The notes beneath the pieces were generated by a model. The model made no database searches. It was given only the letters and a program-made list of their open reading frames with translations, and was not told the DNA's origin. Source: Flavobacterium denitrificans DSM 15936 (lineage in GTDB: Bacteria > Bacteroidota > Bacteroidia > Flavobacteriales > Flavobacteriaceae). Taken from it: DNA of 64,000 nucleotides. The translations under genes were made by a program, and so were the position numbers. The stretch covers positions 1 through 64,000 of the forward strand of contig NZ_AUDL01000014.1 of assembly GCF_000425445.1 (NCBI RefSeq). Reading direction: 5' to 3'. This document shows, in pieces, positions 20,048 to 29,622 of this stretch; position 1 is the first letter of the stretch; each line of letters begins with the position of its first letter.

Positions 20048-20437
20048 ATGAGAATTTTAACCCCTTCGAAAAGAGTTTTCTTAACACTGACAGCATTAAC
20101 ATTAACATCTTACATTCATGCTCAGGATCAAAATTTAACATTAAATCAAGACCCAAAATTTGAGCAATTACTAACGGAGAAGCGCAAAATTAACACATCA
20201 ATAAGTACAAACGACACTTATAGAATTCAAATTTTCAGTGGCAAAAGCGAAGAAGCAAAAAAAACGCTGGCCGATTTCAAAAGAGAATACAGCAATATCG
20301 ACGGAACGATCATTTTCAACACACCAAACTACAAAGTAATCGTTGGAAACTTCAAAACCAGAATAGAAGCCGAACGAAATTTGGCAGACATAAAAAACAG
20401 ATACAAAAGTGTCTTTTTACTTAAGCCAGGTAAATAA
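20048..20437 (+). CDS. Exported SPOR-domain protein
   Basis: 129 residues from the ATG at 20048. An N-terminal signal peptide ends SYIHA-Q. The C-terminal half (about 50-125) is a SPOR domain: YRIQIFSGKSEEAKKTLADF is followed by YKVIVGNFKTRIEAERNLAD, the two halves of the fold. SPOR domains bind denuded septal peptidoglycan glycans. This short secreted form, with no membrane anchor, is common in Bacteroidota. It is divergent from actA with its own promoter and convergent with the DUF4920 gene, sharing a terminator. Confidence 0.85.
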   Translation: MRILTPSKRVFLTLTALTLTSYIHAQDQNLTLNQDPKFEQLLTEKRKINTSISTNDTYRIQIFSGKSEEAKKTLADFKREYSNIDGTIIFNTPNYKVIVGNFKTRIEAERNLADIKNRYKSVFLLKPGK

Positions 20438-20448
20438 AAAACTCTTAT

Positions 20449-20480
20449 AAAAAAAGCGAGATTTAATCTCGCTTTTTTTG
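20449..20480. terminator. Bidirectional terminator between convergent genes
   Basis: AAAAAAGCGAGATT pairs with AATCTCGCTTTTTT around a 2-nt centre, so each strand ends the stem in a T-run of seven. It serves the SPOR gene on + and the DUF4920 gene on -. Confidence 0.9.
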
Positions 20481-20525
20481 TTCCTTTTGTCGCTAAAACA
20501 CAATTAACCGAAGCCCCCTTTCAAA

Positions 20526-21035
20526 TTAGTTCACCACTTTAATTCCACTTGCCATAAAGCGAATTTCTTCCCTAGGGGTAGTTATGGCATTGATTTCTGT
20601 TTGTGATTTTTTTGCATCCTTAGCATAATGTTTCAACTCATCAACGGATGTAACTTTTTTTTCCGCATTTCCTTCTAAAACAACATTTTTTCCTTTCAGC
20701 GCAGTAGGCACAAAAAATGCATAATCCTTCATTTTGACAAAAAACGACGAACCATTATCTGTTTTAATAGTAACCCAGCAACCTTTTTTTTCACAAACAT
20801 CCGCCACAGTTCCCTTTACCACAATGTTCTCTATTTTTTTCTGCTCCTTAAAACTGCCCTCTAGTTTCTGAACTGAGATTGCCCTACCTAAAGAATTAGC
20901 AGAAACATCGGCACCATAATAATCTCCCACAACTGCATTCCCCGCCGGAGGCGCGCTTTTTTCAACTGCTTCCTGCGCAAAAGAAAAAGCAGATACACCA
21001 ATAAAAAACAAAGCTGAATATAATAATCGTTTCAT
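20526..21035 (-). CDS. Exported DUF4920 protein
   Basis: 169 residues with a signal peptide ending AFSFA-Q. The mature part has the DUF4920 pattern: YYGADVSANS near residue 40, then VKGTVADVCEKKGCWVTI near 72-90 with two cysteines, then FFVKMKDYAFFVPT. It is an OB-fold-like family of unknown biochemical role in periplasmic proteins of Bacteroidota. The conserved CEKKGCW motif could bind a metal, which is inference. A -7 element, TATTTTTG, lies at 21060-21053. It is monocistronic. Confidence 0.85.
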   Translation of the reverse strand: MKRLLYSALFFIGVSAFSFAQEAVEKSAPPAGNAVVGDYYGADVSANSLGRAISVQKLEGSFKEQKKIENIVVKGTVADVCEKKGCWVTIKTDNGSSFFVKMKDYAFFVPTALKGKNVVLEGNAEKKVTSVDELKHYAKDAKKSQTEINAITTPREEIRFMASGIKVVN

Positions 21036-21052
21036 AATTAAATATTTTTAAC

Positions 21053-21060
21053 CAAAAATA
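21053..21060 (-). promoter_or_regulatory. -7 element of the DUF4920 gene (TATTTTTG)
   Basis: An exact TAnnTTTG on the minus strand, 17 nt before the start codon. No clear TTG -33 box was seen. Confidence 0.5.
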
Positions 21061-21111
21061 GTAAATTTTCAGAAAATCATCATCAGCACAAGCGACACTT
21101 GAATTAACCAC

Positions 21112-21140
21112 AAAAAAAAATCCCAATATAAATTGGGACT
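21112..21140 (-). terminator. Terminator of the rimP-nusA-infB operon
   Basis: TCCCAAT (21121-21127) and ATTGGGA (21132-21138) form a 7-bp stem with a 4-nt loop. On the minus strand a nine-T run follows. It lies 20 nt after the infB stop. Confidence 0.85.
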
Positions 21141-21159
21141 TTTAAATTTATGATTGAAA

Positions 21160-24039
21160 TTATTTCAATTTCTTTTTGATCGCTACTTCATGGTATGCCT
21201 CAATAACATCATTAATTTCGATATCATTAAATCCTTTTATTTGAATACCACAATCATAACCTTTTGTTACCTCTTTAACATCATCTTTGAAACGTTTTAA
21301 AGCAACTAGCTCACCAGTATGAACAACAACTCCATCTCTAACAACTCTGATTTTAGAAGTTCTTAGAATTTTACCATCAGTCACCATACAACCTGCAATT
21401 GAACCCACTTTTGAAATTTTGAAAATCTCACGAATTTCAGCATTTCCTAAAACTTCTTCTTTCATTTCAGGTGCCAACATACCTTCCATTGCATCTTTCA
21501 AATCATCAATAGCGGCATAAATAATAGAGTAATAACGGATATCGATTTCCTCTTTATCTGCAAGTTGCCTTGCATTTCCAGCTGGACGAACGTTAAATCC
21601 AATAATAATTGCATCTGATGCAGAAGCCAAGTTAACGTCAGTTTCTGTAATCGCACCAACACCTTTATGAATAATATTAATTTGAACCTCTTCAGTAGAA
21701 AGTTTAGAGAACGAATCCGACAATGCTTCAACTGACCCATCAACATCACCTTTAAGAATAACATTCAATTCTTTAAACTGACCAAGAGCAATACGACGTC
21801 CAATCTCATCAAGCGTAATATGACGCTGTGTACGAACTGACTGTTCTCTCATTAATTGAGAACGTTTTGAAGCAATTTGTTTTGCTTCTTTTTCATCTTC
21901 AAACACATTAAACTTATCACCAGCAGTTGCTGCACCATCTAACCCCAATACAGATACTGGAGTCGAAGGACCTGCCTCTAAAACCGAATGCCCTCTTTCA
22001 TCGTGCATCGCTTTAACTTTACCGTGATGCTTCCCTGCCAACATATAATCTCCAATTTTCAAAGTACCTTGCTGTACTAAAATTGTAGAAACATATCCTT
22101 TTCCTTTATCTAAGTAAGCCTCAACAACAGTTCCTTGTGCTGCTTTATTTGGATTTGCTTTTAAATCTAATATCTCAGCTTCTAATAAAACTTTTTCTAA
22201 CAATTCTTTTACGCCCGTTCCAACTTTTGCAGAAATATCATGCGATTGAATTTTTCCACCCCAGTCTTCAACAAGTAAATTCATACCAGCCAAACGTTCT
22301 TTGATCTTGTCAACATTTGCGTTTGGTTTATCAATTTTATTGATTGCAAATATAATCGGAACCCCAGCTGCTTGCGCATGAGAAATTGCTTCTTTTGTTT
22401 GTGGCATAATATCATCATCGGCCGCCACCACAATAATTGCAATATCGGTAACTTGAGCTCCACGTGCACGCATAGCGGTAAACGCCTCGTGACCTGGAGT
22501 ATCTAAAAATGCAATTTTTTGTCCGTTATCTAAAGTCACACCATAAGCTCCAATATGCTGTGTAATACCTCCTGATTCACCAGCGATAACATTTTCTTTA
22601 CGGATATAATCCAGCAAAGATGTCTTACCGTGGTCAACGTGTCCCATTACGGTAACAATCGGTGCTCTAGTAACTAAATCTTCTTCCCTATCCTCAACTA
22701 CAGCGATAGCTTCTTCGATATCAACAGTAATAAATTCAACTTCGTAACCAAATTCGTCGGCAACAATAGTCAACGTTTCAGCATCCAAACGCTGGTTCAT
22801 GGTAACCATGATACCAAGAGACATACAAGTTCCAATTACTTTAGTAATAGGCACATCCATCATAATCGCAATCTCACCCACTGTAACGAACTCCGTAACT
22901 TTAATAGTTTTGCTTCCTTCGTCAAGAGCTCTTTGCTCATCATCAGATTTCTGACGGTGCGTTTCTCTCTTATCTCTTCTATATTTAGCTGCCTTTGACT
23001 TCCCTCCTTTACCTTGAAGTTTTTCAAGAGTTTCTCTAATTTGGTTTTTTACTTCTTCTTCAGTTGGCTCAACTTTAGCCACAATTGCAGGACGGTTTCC
23101 TTTTACAAAACCAGGTCTTGCATTTCTGTTAGCATTAAAGCCTCCACCAGCATTATTTGGAGTAATTTTATTAGGATTTGGTGTTCCTGGCGCATTTCCT
23201 GTTGCAGGTTTTGGCGCACCTGGCGCACCTGGTTTCGGAGCAATTCTTTTACGCTTATTTTTATTTGCGTTATTATTGTTTCCAGTTCCTGGAGCCCCTG
23301 GTTTATTTGGTGTAATTTTCGGATCTTCTTTCTTCTTTTTAGGCTTGTTAAATTGAGATAAATCAATCGTCTGCCCAGTAAGAGTAGTTCCAGATAATTT
23401 TTGATATTGTGTAGTGATTGTTTCTTCAGCAGTTGCAGGATCAGTCGAAATGATTGGTTCCTGAGCCGTTTTAGAACTTTCAGCTTTAACTTCTTTTTTC
23501 TCAGTAATAATAGGTTTTTCAGCCTTTTTTTCTTCAGAAACTACAGGAGCCACTGGCTCAGGCTGTATATTTTCTTTTTCAACTGGCTTTTCTGGCTGAA
23601 CAGGAGCGACTACTTCTTTTGGTTCATTTGTTTTAACCGGCTCTTCTACAGGAGCAGAAACCGCAGGTTTCTTTGGATTCAAATCAATTTTACCCACTTG
23701 AACAGGTCCGCTTACAACAGCTCTTGCTTTAATAATCTCTTGCTGTTTTTGACGCTCTTCTTCTTGTCTGCGTTTGTCCTCAATCTCTTTCTCACGCTCA
23801 ACACGTAATGCTTCTTTTTCTTTTCTTTTCTCTTCTCCTACCTCTTTTGAAGCTTCCTTATTCCCCTTATCGCCCGCAAATTGGCTTTGCAGGATATTAA
23901 ATTCACTATCAGAAATTTTAGCGTTTGGATTTGCATCAATAGCAATTCCCTTATCTTTTAGATAATCAACAGCTCTTTCTAACGAAATATTTAATTCCCT
24001 TAAAACCTTGTTTATTCTTATTACTCTCTCTTCAGACAT
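21160..24039 (-). CDS. infB: Translation initiation factor IF-2
   Basis: 959 residues. It brings initiator tRNA to the 30S subunit and promotes 50S joining. The N-terminal IF2 helix-turn-helix module (residues 1-55) is followed by a long charged linker rich in Lys, Glu, Pro and Ala (about 60-340, with a Gly/Asn/Pro-rich part). The second N domain comes before the G domain, which starts near 463: [12 protein letters not shown] (G1), DTPGHEAF (G3) and NKIDK (G4). Domains II-IV complete the protein. It is third in rimP-nusA-infB, 58 nt after nusA. Confidence 0.98.
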   Translation of the reverse strand: MSEERVIRINKVLRELNISLERAVDYLKDKGIAIDANPNAKISDSEFNILQSQFAGDKGNKEASKEVGEEKRKEKEALRVEREKEIEDKRRQEEERQKQQEIIKARAVVSGPVQVGKIDLNPKKPAVSAPVEEPVKTNEPKEVVAPVQPEKPVEKENIQPEPVAPVVSEEKKAEKPIITEKKEVKAESSKTAQEPIISTDPATAEETITTQYQKLSGTTLTGQTIDLSQFNKPKKKKEDPKITPNKPGAPGTGNNNNANKNKRKRIAPKPGAPGAPKPATGNAPGTPNPNKITPNNAGGGFNANRNARPGFVKGNRPAIVAKVEPTEEEVKNQIRETLEKLQGKGGKSKAAKYRRDKRETHRQKSDDEQRALDEGSKTIKVTEFVTVGEIAIMMDVPITKVIGTCMSLGIMVTMNQRLDAETLTIVADEFGYEVEFITVDIEEAIAVVEDREEDLVTRAPIVTVMGHVDHGKTSLLDYIRKENVIAGESGGITQHIGAYGVTLDNGQKIAFLDTPGHEAFTAMRARGAQVTDIAIIVVAADDDIMPQTKEAISHAQAAGVPIIFAINKIDKPNANVDKIKERLAGMNLLVEDWGGKIQSHDISAKVGTGVKELLEKVLLEAEILDLKANPNKAAQGTVVEAYLDKGKGYVSTILVQQGTLKIGDYMLAGKHHGKVKAMHDERGHSVLEAGPSTPVSVLGLDGAATAGDKFNVFEDEKEAKQIASKRSQLMREQSVRTQRHITLDEIGRRIALGQFKELNVILKGDVDGSVEALSDSFSKLSTEEVQINIIHKGVGAITETDVNLASASDAIIIGFNVRPAGNARQLADKEEIDIRYYSIIYAAIDDLKDAMEGMLAPEMKEEVLGNAEIREIFKISKVGSIAGCMVTDGKILRTSKIRVVRDGVVVHTGELVALKRFKDDVKEVTKGYDCGIQIKGFNDIEINDVIEAYHEVAIKKKLK

Positions 24040-24097
24040 ATAACCTTTTTATTATTACCTTTTTCGTTGTGTTGTTAGAGCAGATAGTCAGCTAATT

Positions 24098-25351
24098 CTA
24101 GCTATCAAACTCTTCTTTTAGTATTTTCATAACGTCTAGAATCGTTTCCTCTTCTAAATCTGTCCTTCTTACTAAATCTTCTACGTCGTGTTTCAAGATA
24201 CTTTTTGCAGTATCCAAACCTATTTTTGCAAATTCTTCAATTACCCACTCTTCGATTTCATCAGAAAACTCTGTTAATTCAACATCGTCTTCATCTGCAA
24301 CTGTACCAGCTACATCACCTTCACGTATAACATCTAATTCATAACCTGTCAATTGACCAGCTAACTTAATATTGTGACCTCCTCTACCAATTGCTTTAGA
24401 AACCTCTTCTAATTTCAAGAAAACTTCAGCTCTTTTATTATCTTCATCAATTTTGATAGAAGATACTTTTGCAGGGCTCAATGCTCTTGTAATAAACAAT
24501 TGAATATTATTTGTGTAGTTGATTACGTCAATATTTTCGTTTCCTAATTCACGAACAATTCCATGAATACGAGAACCTTTCATACCTACGCAAGCTCCAA
24601 CCGGATCAATTCTGTCATCATAAGAATCAACAGCCACTTTTGCTTTTTCGCCAGGAATACGTACTACATTTTTAACTGTAATTAGTCCGTCGAAAACTTC
24701 AGGAATTTCTTGCTCAAATAATTTCTCTAAAAACTTTTCAGAAGTTCTAGACATAATAATTTGAGGTTTATTTCCTTTCAATTCGACGCTTTCAATAATT
24801 CCACGCACATTATCTCCTTTACGGAAAAAGTCAGATGGGATTTGTTTTTCCTTTGGAAGCACAATCTCGTTTCCTTCGTCATCAACCAAGATAACCACTC
24901 TAGGACGCACGTGGTGCACCTCTGCCGTATAAATATCACCGATAATATCTTTAAATTGCTTGTAAAGATTTGTATTATCGTGCTCGTGAATTTTAGATAT
25001 TAAGTTTTGACGCAAAGCCAAAATAGCTCTTCTTCCTAAATCAATCAATTTAACTTCTTCCGAAACTTCTTCTCCAATTTCAAAATCCGCCTCGATCATT
25101 CTTGCTTCAGTCAAAGTAATCTCTTCGTTTTCAAAATCTAGATCTTCATCAGCAACGATTACTCTTCTTCTCCAAATTTCCATATCCCCTTTATCAGGAT
25201 TGATAATGATATCGAAGTTTTCATCAGAACCGTATTTTTTCTTCAATGCATTTCTAAACACGTCCTCTAAAATTGCCATAAGCGTTACACGATCAATAAG
25301 TTTATTATCTTTAAACTCTGAGAATGAATCGATTAATGCTAAATTTTCCAT
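24098..25351 (-). CDS. nusA: Transcription termination/antitermination factor NusA
   Basis: 417 residues: an N-terminal RNA-polymerase-binding domain (1-130), an S1 domain (about 135-200, EVHHVRPRVVILVDDEG), and KH1 and KH2 (about 205-345) with GACVGMKGSRIHGIVRELG and the GXXG loop GRGGHNI. A short acidic C-terminal segment follows. It lacks the extra C-terminal acidic repeats of enterobacterial NusA, as usual in Bacteroidota. It starts 13 nt after rimP and is followed by infB. Confidence 0.97.
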   Translation of the reverse strand: MENLALIDSFSEFKDNKLIDRVTLMAILEDVFRNALKKKYGSDENFDIIINPDKGDMEIWRRRVIVADEDLDFENEEITLTEARMIEADFEIGEEVSEEVKLIDLGRRAILALRQNLISKIHEHDNTNLYKQFKDIIGDIYTAEVHHVRPRVVILVDDEGNEIVLPKEKQIPSDFFRKGDNVRGIIESVELKGNKPQIIMSRTSEKFLEKLFEQEIPEVFDGLITVKNVVRIPGEKAKVAVDSYDDRIDPVGACVGMKGSRIHGIVRELGNENIDVINYTNNIQLFITRALSPAKVSSIKIDEDNKRAEVFLKLEEVSKAIGRGGHNIKLAGQLTGYELDVIREGDVAGTVADEDDVELTEFSDEIEEWVIEEFAKIGLDTAKSILKHDVEDLVRRTDLEEETILDVMKILKEEFDS

Positions 25352-25364
25352 GCGAATTCTTTAA

Positions 25365-25829
25365 TTAAAATGTTACTGTAACAATTGCCTCTTTAATTTC
25401 TGTATAAGGTATTTGTTGCTCTTTTTGAACTGTTTCTTTTCCTTTTCCTACTTTTTTCGGTTCTCTTGCCTTCCAAGACAAAATTATAAAAACATCGTTA
25501 GCTTCAACCAATTCTGCTTCAATTTTTTCATTATTTGTAGTAACAATCAGCGTTCTACCAATATTTTTTTTGTATTGCCTTACTAATTTTAAAGGAGAGC
25601 CTACTCCAACCGAAGCTACTTCAAGCGAAAAATCCTGCTCTTCACGGTCAAGATTATTCTCAATAGCGCGGCTAATATCAATACAATCCTGCAATGCCAC
25701 TCCATTATCTCCGTCTAAACCAACACTAATCTTGTAAGAATCTGAGACAGCCAAATCAATCAAAAAGATCGATGGCTTTTCCAGAAGAGCTTCTTCAATT
25801 AATCCGTTTACTTTTTCTTTAAATGTCAT
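25365..25829 (-). CDS. rimP: Ribosome maturation factor RimP
   Basis: 154 residues from the ATG at 25829 ([15 protein letters not shown]), the usual RimP length. A longer frame from 25865 would run through a stable hairpin and is rejected. The N-terminal alpha/beta domain contains [19 protein letters not shown]. The linker motif [20 protein letters not shown] near 85-105 corresponds to the family's SPG...PL signature. The C-terminal SH3-like domain follows. It assists late 30S assembly. It is the first gene of rimP-nusA-infB, with a strong promoter and a hairpin in its leader. Confidence 0.95.
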   Translation of the reverse strand: MTFKEKVNGLIEEALLEKPSIFLIDLAVSDSYKISVGLDGDNGVALQDCIDISRAIENNLDREEQDFSLEVASVGVGSPLKLVRQYKKNIGRTLIVTTNNEKIEAELVEANDVFIILSWKAREPKKVGKGKETVQKEQQIPYTEIKEAIVTVTF

Positions 25830-25842
25830 AATTTTATAAAAA

Positions 25843-25863
25843 GAGGGGACACTTAGTCCCCTC
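25843..25863 (-). promoter_or_regulatory. Leader hairpin upstream of rimP
   Basis: GAGGGGAC and GTCCCCTC form a perfect 8-bp GC-rich stem with a 5-nt loop. It lies between the promoter (25892-25920) and the rimP start, 13 nt from the ATG. Only a short A/T stretch follows on the minus strand (AATTATGAC after TTTTTATA), so it might act as an attenuator or a translation regulator of the nusA operon. The function is inference. Confidence 0.55.
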
Positions 25864-25891
25864 ATTATTTAGATTTTAATAAATAACGGTG

Positions 25892-25920
25892 CAAATATAG
25901 TGATTTTTTTATAAACCAAA
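25892..25920 (-). promoter_or_regulatory. Promoter of rimP-nusA-infB
   Basis: TTTG (25920-25917), a 17-nt spacer, then TATATTTG (25899-25892), an exact match to the flavobacterial consensus. The leader is about 60 nt and includes the hairpin. Confidence 0.8.
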
Positions 25921-25928
25921 TAAATAGA

Positions 25929-25955
25929 TTGCTCTAAAAATATTTCTTATCTTTA
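25929..25955 (+). promoter_or_regulatory. Probable promoter of the universal stress gene
   Basis: TTG (25929-25931), a 16-nt spacer, then TATCTTTA (25948-25955), seven of eight to TAnnTTTG, about 50 nt before the ATG. It is divergent from the rimP promoter. Confidence 0.5.
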
Positions 25956-26004
25956 TAGTAGCATTAAAATAATAGATTATTCAAATAATTTAACCCAAAA
26001 AATT

Positions 26005-26829
26005 ATGAAACGAATTTTAGTTCCTACTGACTTTTCAGAACATGCTGAAGATGCCTTAAAAGTGGCGGCGCAAATTGCAAAGAAAAATAATTCAGAAATT
26101 ATTATTTTGCACATGCTTGAACTGCCGCACCAAATGAACGACGCCATACTTGGTGGCGCAAGCATCCCCGAAACCATGCTTTTTATGAAAAAAGCAAACG
26201 AAACGCTTGACGAGGTATCATCAAAACCATATCTGGATGGAATCTCAGTAACTGAAATCGTAAAATTGGACAAACCAATTCACGGCATCACACAAGTAAG
26301 CAAGGATTACGAAGTTGATTTAATCATAATGGGATCTCATGGATCGTCTGGCGTTGAAGAACTGCTAATTGGCTCAAATACCGAAAAAGTAGTTCGCAAT
26401 TCGGAAATCCCGGTCCTTGTAATCAAAAAAGATATTTCCGATTTTAAAGTAGCCGATATTGTTTTTGCTTCTGATTTTTCTGAAGAAACCAAAAAACCTT
26501 TTGAAAAACTGCTGAATTTCACCAATTTCTTCGAATCAAAAATCCATTTAGTAACCATCTGCACACCAAACAGCTTTAAACCAACTCATGTTATGGAAAA
26601 AGCAATGAAAAGTTTTGTAGCAGAATTTGGCATAACCAATTATACTACTCAAATTTACAACGATACCAATATCGAAAAAGGAATTATTAATTTTTCAAAC
26701 AGCATAAATGCTGACATCATAGGAATGTGCACACATGGAAGAACAGGTTTTGCGCACTTTTTTAACGGAAGTATTAGCGAAGGACTAGTAAATCATGCCG
26801 TTAGACCCATTATTACTTTAAAGATTTAA
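26005..26829 (+). CDS. Universal stress protein, two UspA domains
   Basis: 274 residues with two fused Usp domains (about 1-140 and 148-274). The first starts MKRILVPTDFSEHAEDALK and ends with the nucleotide-binding loop MGSHGSSGVEELLIGSNTE. The second ends MCTHGRTGFAHFFNGSISE. The G-x2-G-x9-G-S/T form of these loops is kept, suggesting ATP binding. Such tandem Usp proteins are common in Bacteroidota and are linked to stress or low-oxygen survival. The exact role is unknown. It is monocistronic with its own terminator. Confidence 0.92.
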   Translation: MKRILVPTDFSEHAEDALKVAAQIAKKNNSEIIILHMLELPHQMNDAILGGASIPETMLFMKKANETLDEVSSKPYLDGISVTEIVKLDKPIHGITQVSKDYEVDLIIMGSHGSSGVEELLIGSNTEKVVRNSEIPVLVIKKDISDFKVADIVFASDFSEETKKPFEKLLNFTNFFESKIHLVTICTPNSFKPTHVMEKAMKSFVAEFGITNYTTQIYNDTNIEKGIINFSNSINADIIGMCTHGRTGFAHFFNGSISEGLVNHAVRPIITLKI

Positions 26830-26852
26830 AAAAAAAACAACAAATAGCACAC

Positions 26853-26889
26853 AAAAAAAATAGCTTTCCAATCGGGAGCTATTTTTTTT
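26853..26889 (+). terminator. Terminator after the universal stress gene
   Basis: AAAAAATAGCT pairs with AGCTATTTTTTT around an 11-nt loop, with a T-run after the stem, 24 nt after the stop codon. Confidence 0.8.
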
Positions 26890-27004
26890 ATAAAAAATCC
26901 ATTTTTTTGAGCTTCTCAACAAAGTTTAATTGAGCTTCACAACAAAATCAAACACTTGTTTAATGCAGAAATTTGTCAAATAAAAATTCATAAAATCATA
27001 CAAC

Positions 27005-28426
27005 ATGAAAACAATAGACAAAATTTACATTAACGGAGAATTTTCAACACCTAAAGGAACTGAATATTTTGACCTTACAAGCCCAACCACAAACGAAAAA
27101 CTCGGAAAAGTTCGTTTAGGAAATACCGAAGACACTCAAAACGCAATTGAAGCTGCTAAAAATGCTTTCAAAATTTTCTCTAAAACTTCAGCTAAAGAAA
27201 GAATTCAATATTTGAAAAACATAAAAACTGCTGTTGAAAAAAGAAAAACAGACTTTGTAAACATAATGGTCGAAGAATACGGAGGAACTTTTCAATTTGC
27301 ATCAGTAAGCTACGAATACATGCTAAAAGGCTTCGATTCAGCAATCAACTTATTGAACAGCTACGATTTCATCAAAACAATGGGAGAATCTGAAGTTCAA
27401 ATGACCCCAATTGGCGTAGTCGGAATCATAATTCCATGGAATTCCAGCAATGGTTTTATCGCAAGCAAATTATCGACAGCAATTGCAGCAGGATGCACAA
27501 CTGTTATAAAACCAAGCGAAATGAGCGCACAACAAACGCAATTGATGATGGAATGCTTACACGACGCTCAACTTCCAAAAGGAATAGTAAACATCGTAAA
27601 CGGATTAGGAGAAATAGTTGGTGCAGAAATCAGTCGAAATCCTGACATTTCAAAAATCTCGTTTACAGGATCAACAAACGTTGGCAAAATTATCGCCAAA
27701 GAAGCCGTAAACACTATGAAACGCGTTACGCTAGAACTTGGAGGGAAATCACCAAATATCATTTTGGATGATGCTGATTTTTCAAAAGCAATTCCGCTTG
27801 CCATAAATGCCGCATTTATGAATAGCGGACAAGCGTGTATTGCCGGAACTCGACTTTTAATTCCGGTAAACAAATTGGAGGAAACCAAGTCAATCTTAAA
27901 AGAAGTTTTGTCAAACATAATAGTTGGCGATCCGAAAAACGGCAACACAGCAGTTGGGCCAATGGTAAGCACAAAACAATTCCAACGTGTTCAAGATTAT
28001 ATCCAAATCGGAATTAACGAAGGTGCAGAAGTTCTTGTGGGAGGACTAGGAAAACCTGAAGGCCTTGAAAAAGGAAATTTTATCAAACCGACTGTTTTCG
28101 TTAATGCAAACAACCAAATGCGCATTGCTAGAGAAGAAATATTTGGGCCGGTTTTAACTGTAATTACATACAAAACTGAAGAAGAAGCAATTGAAATCGC
28201 AAACGACACCACTTACGGACTTCAAGCTTACGTAAGCTCATCAGATGAAAAAAGAGCGCACAGAGTCGCTTCACAAATCAACGCTGGACGCGTTCAAATA
28301 AATGGTCTTGGGCACGACCCAATGGCACCTTTTGGCGGATTCAAGCAATCAGGAATTGGTCGTGAATTTGGAACCATTGGACTTGAAGCCTATTTAGAAC
28401 CAAAAGCCCTTATTCAGCCTAAATAA
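27005..28426 (+). CDS. NAD(P)-dependent aldehyde dehydrogenase
   Basis: 473 residues of the ALDH superfamily, a cytosolic enzyme oxidising an aldehyde to the acid. Features are the cofactor segment IIPWNSSNGF near 140 and KPSEMSA near 165. The Rossmann glycine motif FTGSTNVGK lies near 220, the general-base glutamate in ELGGKSPN near 245, and the catalytic cysteine in NSGQACIAGTR near 278. The EIFGPVL motif is near 377. The substrate cannot be assigned. The next gene encodes an AraC-type regulator that may control it, though a terminator separates them. Confidence 0.93.
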   Translation: MKTIDKIYINGEFSTPKGTEYFDLTSPTTNEKLGKVRLGNTEDTQNAIEAAKNAFKIFSKTSAKERIQYLKNIKTAVEKRKTDFVNIMVEEYGGTFQFASVSYEYMLKGFDSAINLLNSYDFIKTMGESEVQMTPIGVVGIIIPWNSSNGFIASKLSTAIAAGCTTVIKPSEMSAQQTQLMMECLHDAQLPKGIVNIVNGLGEIVGAEISRNPDISKISFTGSTNVGKIIAKEAVNTMKRVTLELGGKSPNIILDDADFSKAIPLAINAAFMNSGQACIAGTRLLIPVNKLEETKSILKEVLSNIIVGDPKNGNTAVGPMVSTKQFQRVQDYIQIGINEGAEVLVGGLGKPEGLEKGNFIKPTVFVNANNQMRIAREEIFGPVLTVITYKTEEEAIEIANDTTYGLQAYVSSSDEKRAHRVASQINAGRVQINGLGHDPMAPFGGFKQSGIGREFGTIGLEAYLEPKALIQPK

Positions 28427-28435
28427 TCATTTTTG

Positions 28436-28475
28436 GATCCGGAAATTTTTCATAAAAAGATTTTCCGGATCTTTT
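28436..28475 (+). terminator. Terminator between aldehyde dehydrogenase and AraC gene
   Basis: GATCCGGAAA (28436-28445) and TTTCCGGATC (28462-28471) make a 10-bp stem that extends through A/T pairs inside the loop, followed by TTTTAG. Confidence 0.8.
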
Positions 28476-28489
28476 AGTATTTTTACATC

Positions 28490-29296
28490 ATGACTACAAA
28501 ATCAAATCCGAAGCCTAAAATACTCTACTCCTGCTATTATACACGCAGCCGAGAAGGAGAACATTTTATTCCAGAACATGTTTTCAGCTATCAAATTTCT
28601 GGCGAAATGATCGCTTCGGACAACAAAAACACTTTTCACTCAAAACCAGGAGATTTTCGTTTCAGCAAAAGAAATCACTTGGCAAAATTCACCAAAATTC
28701 CACCTGAAGGAGGCGAATTCAAAGTCATATCCCTTTTCTTAGATCAAGAAATTCTTCGCGAAGTAAACAAAGAATACAATTATAAAGCAACCAAAAAAGT
28801 CGATTCTGAAGCCATGTTTACATTAGCTCCAAATCCGCTTTATAAATCATTCATGGAATCGTTGCTATCTTATCTTGAAGTTGAACAAGAAGGCAATGAA
28901 GCTTTATTCAATTTAAAAATCAAGGAAGCTATTCATTTATTACTAAAAATAAATCCCGAATTAAAAGATATTTTATTCGATTTTACCGAACCTGGAAAAA
29001 TTGACCTGGAAGCGTTTATGAACAAAAACTTCCATTTCAATGTTAAAATGCATCGATTCGCCTATCTCACAGGAAGAAGCCTAGCAACTTTTAAAAGGGA
29101 CTTTCAAAAAACATTCCAACAAGCGCCCGGAAAATGGCTCTTAAACAAAAGACTCCAAGAAGCCTATTATTTGATCAGCCAAGGCAATCCTCCGTCAGAA
29201 GTTTATATAGGCGTTGGTTTTGAAGATTTGTCACATTTTTCATTTTCATTTAAAAAGAAATTCGGAATTGTCCCATCATCTTTAAATCATAAATAA
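28490..29296 (+). CDS. AraC-family transcriptional regulator
   Basis: 268 residues. The N-terminal part (1-150) looks like the AraC_N/cupin-like sensing domain (FSYQISGEMIASDNKNTFHS). The C-terminal about 165-265 is the double helix-turn-helix: FAYLTGRSLATFKRDFQKTF is the first HTH, and GFEDLSHFSFSFKKKFG ends the second. The ligand is unknown. Its place directly after the aldehyde dehydrogenase suggests that gene as a target. A TATTTTTA element (28478-28485) sits only 4 nt before the ATG, so transcription could be almost leaderless. The promoter would overlap the terminator tail. Confidence 0.9.
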   Translation: MTTKSNPKPKILYSCYYTRSREGEHFIPEHVFSYQISGEMIASDNKNTFHSKPGDFRFSKRNHLAKFTKIPPEGGEFKVISLFLDQEILREVNKEYNYKATKKVDSEAMFTLAPNPLYKSFMESLLSYLEVEQEGNEALFNLKIKEAIHLLLKINPELKDILFDFTEPGKIDLEAFMNKNFHFNVKMHRFAYLTGRSLATFKRDFQKTFQQAPGKWLLNKRLQEAYYLISQGNPPSEVYIGVGFEDLSHFSFSFKKKFGIVPSSLNHK

Positions 29297-29320
29297 GCCT
29301 ATCAAAATTAATTACATAAA

Positions 29321-29348
29321 AAAAGCCTCTCATTTCTGAGAGGCTTTT
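29321..29348 (-). terminator. Terminator of tRNA-Gln copy 1
   Basis: GCCTCTC (29325-29331) and GAGAGGC (29338-29344) form a perfect 7-bp stem, with seven T on the minus strand. It begins 8 nt after the tRNA 3' end. It may also end the AraC transcript from the other side. Confidence 0.8.
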
Positions 29349-29351
29349 CTG

Positions 29352-29422
29352 TTGGTCTACTAGGACTCGAACCTAGAAAGACGGCACCAAAAACCGTAGT
29401 GTTACCATTACACCATAGACCA
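29352..29422 (-). tRNA. tRNA-Gln (anticodon TTG), copy 1
   Basis: 71 nt. Acceptor arms TGGTCTA and TAGACCA pair, with A as discriminator and no encoded CCA. The anticodon stem ACGGT/GCCGT encloses TTTTGGT with anticodon TTG (reads CAA). The T arm is CTAGGTTCGAGTCCTAG. It is identical to copy 2. Confidence 0.95.
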
Positions 29423-29442
29423 GCAGTGCGGTTAAGCGGGTG

Positions 29443-29473
29443 CAAAATTAGAACTTTATTTATCTTATGCAAA
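29443..29473 (-). promoter_or_regulatory. Promoter of tRNA-Gln copy 1
   Basis: TTTG (29473-29470), a 19-nt spacer, then TAATTTTG (29450-29443), 20 nt before the tRNA. Confidence 0.75.
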
Positions 29474-29500
29474 TTTTATTTGAAACTTTTTTGCATAAAA

Positions 29501-29528
29501 AAAAGCCTCCCATTTCTGAGAGGCTTTT
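29501..29528 (-). terminator. Terminator of tRNA-Gln copy 2
   Basis: The same hairpin as copy 1 with one base changed. On the minus-strand RNA the change is a U-G wobble in the stem, while on the plus strand it would be an A-C mismatch. This fits function on the minus strand only. Confidence 0.75.
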
Positions 29529-29531
29529 CTG

Positions 29532-29602
29532 TTGGTCTACTAGGACTCGAACCTAGAAAGACGGCACCAAAAACCGTAGTGTTACCATTACACCATAGAC
29601 CA
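29532..29602 (-). tRNA. tRNA-Gln (anticodon TTG), copy 2
   Basis: 71 nt, identical to copy 1 and exactly 180 bp away. It has the same cloverleaf and TTG anticodon. Confidence 0.95.
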
Positions 29603-29622
29603 GCAGTGCGGTTAAGCGAGTG

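Noticed and set aside
23014-23808. Phe/Ser/Trp-rich plus-strand frames opposite infB
   Set aside because: Antisense shadows of the Lys/Glu/Pro-rich IF-2 linker.
25830-25865. Longer rimP from the ATG at 25865
   Set aside because: It would be translated through a stable hairpin, and the extra 12 residues are absent from the usual RimP length.
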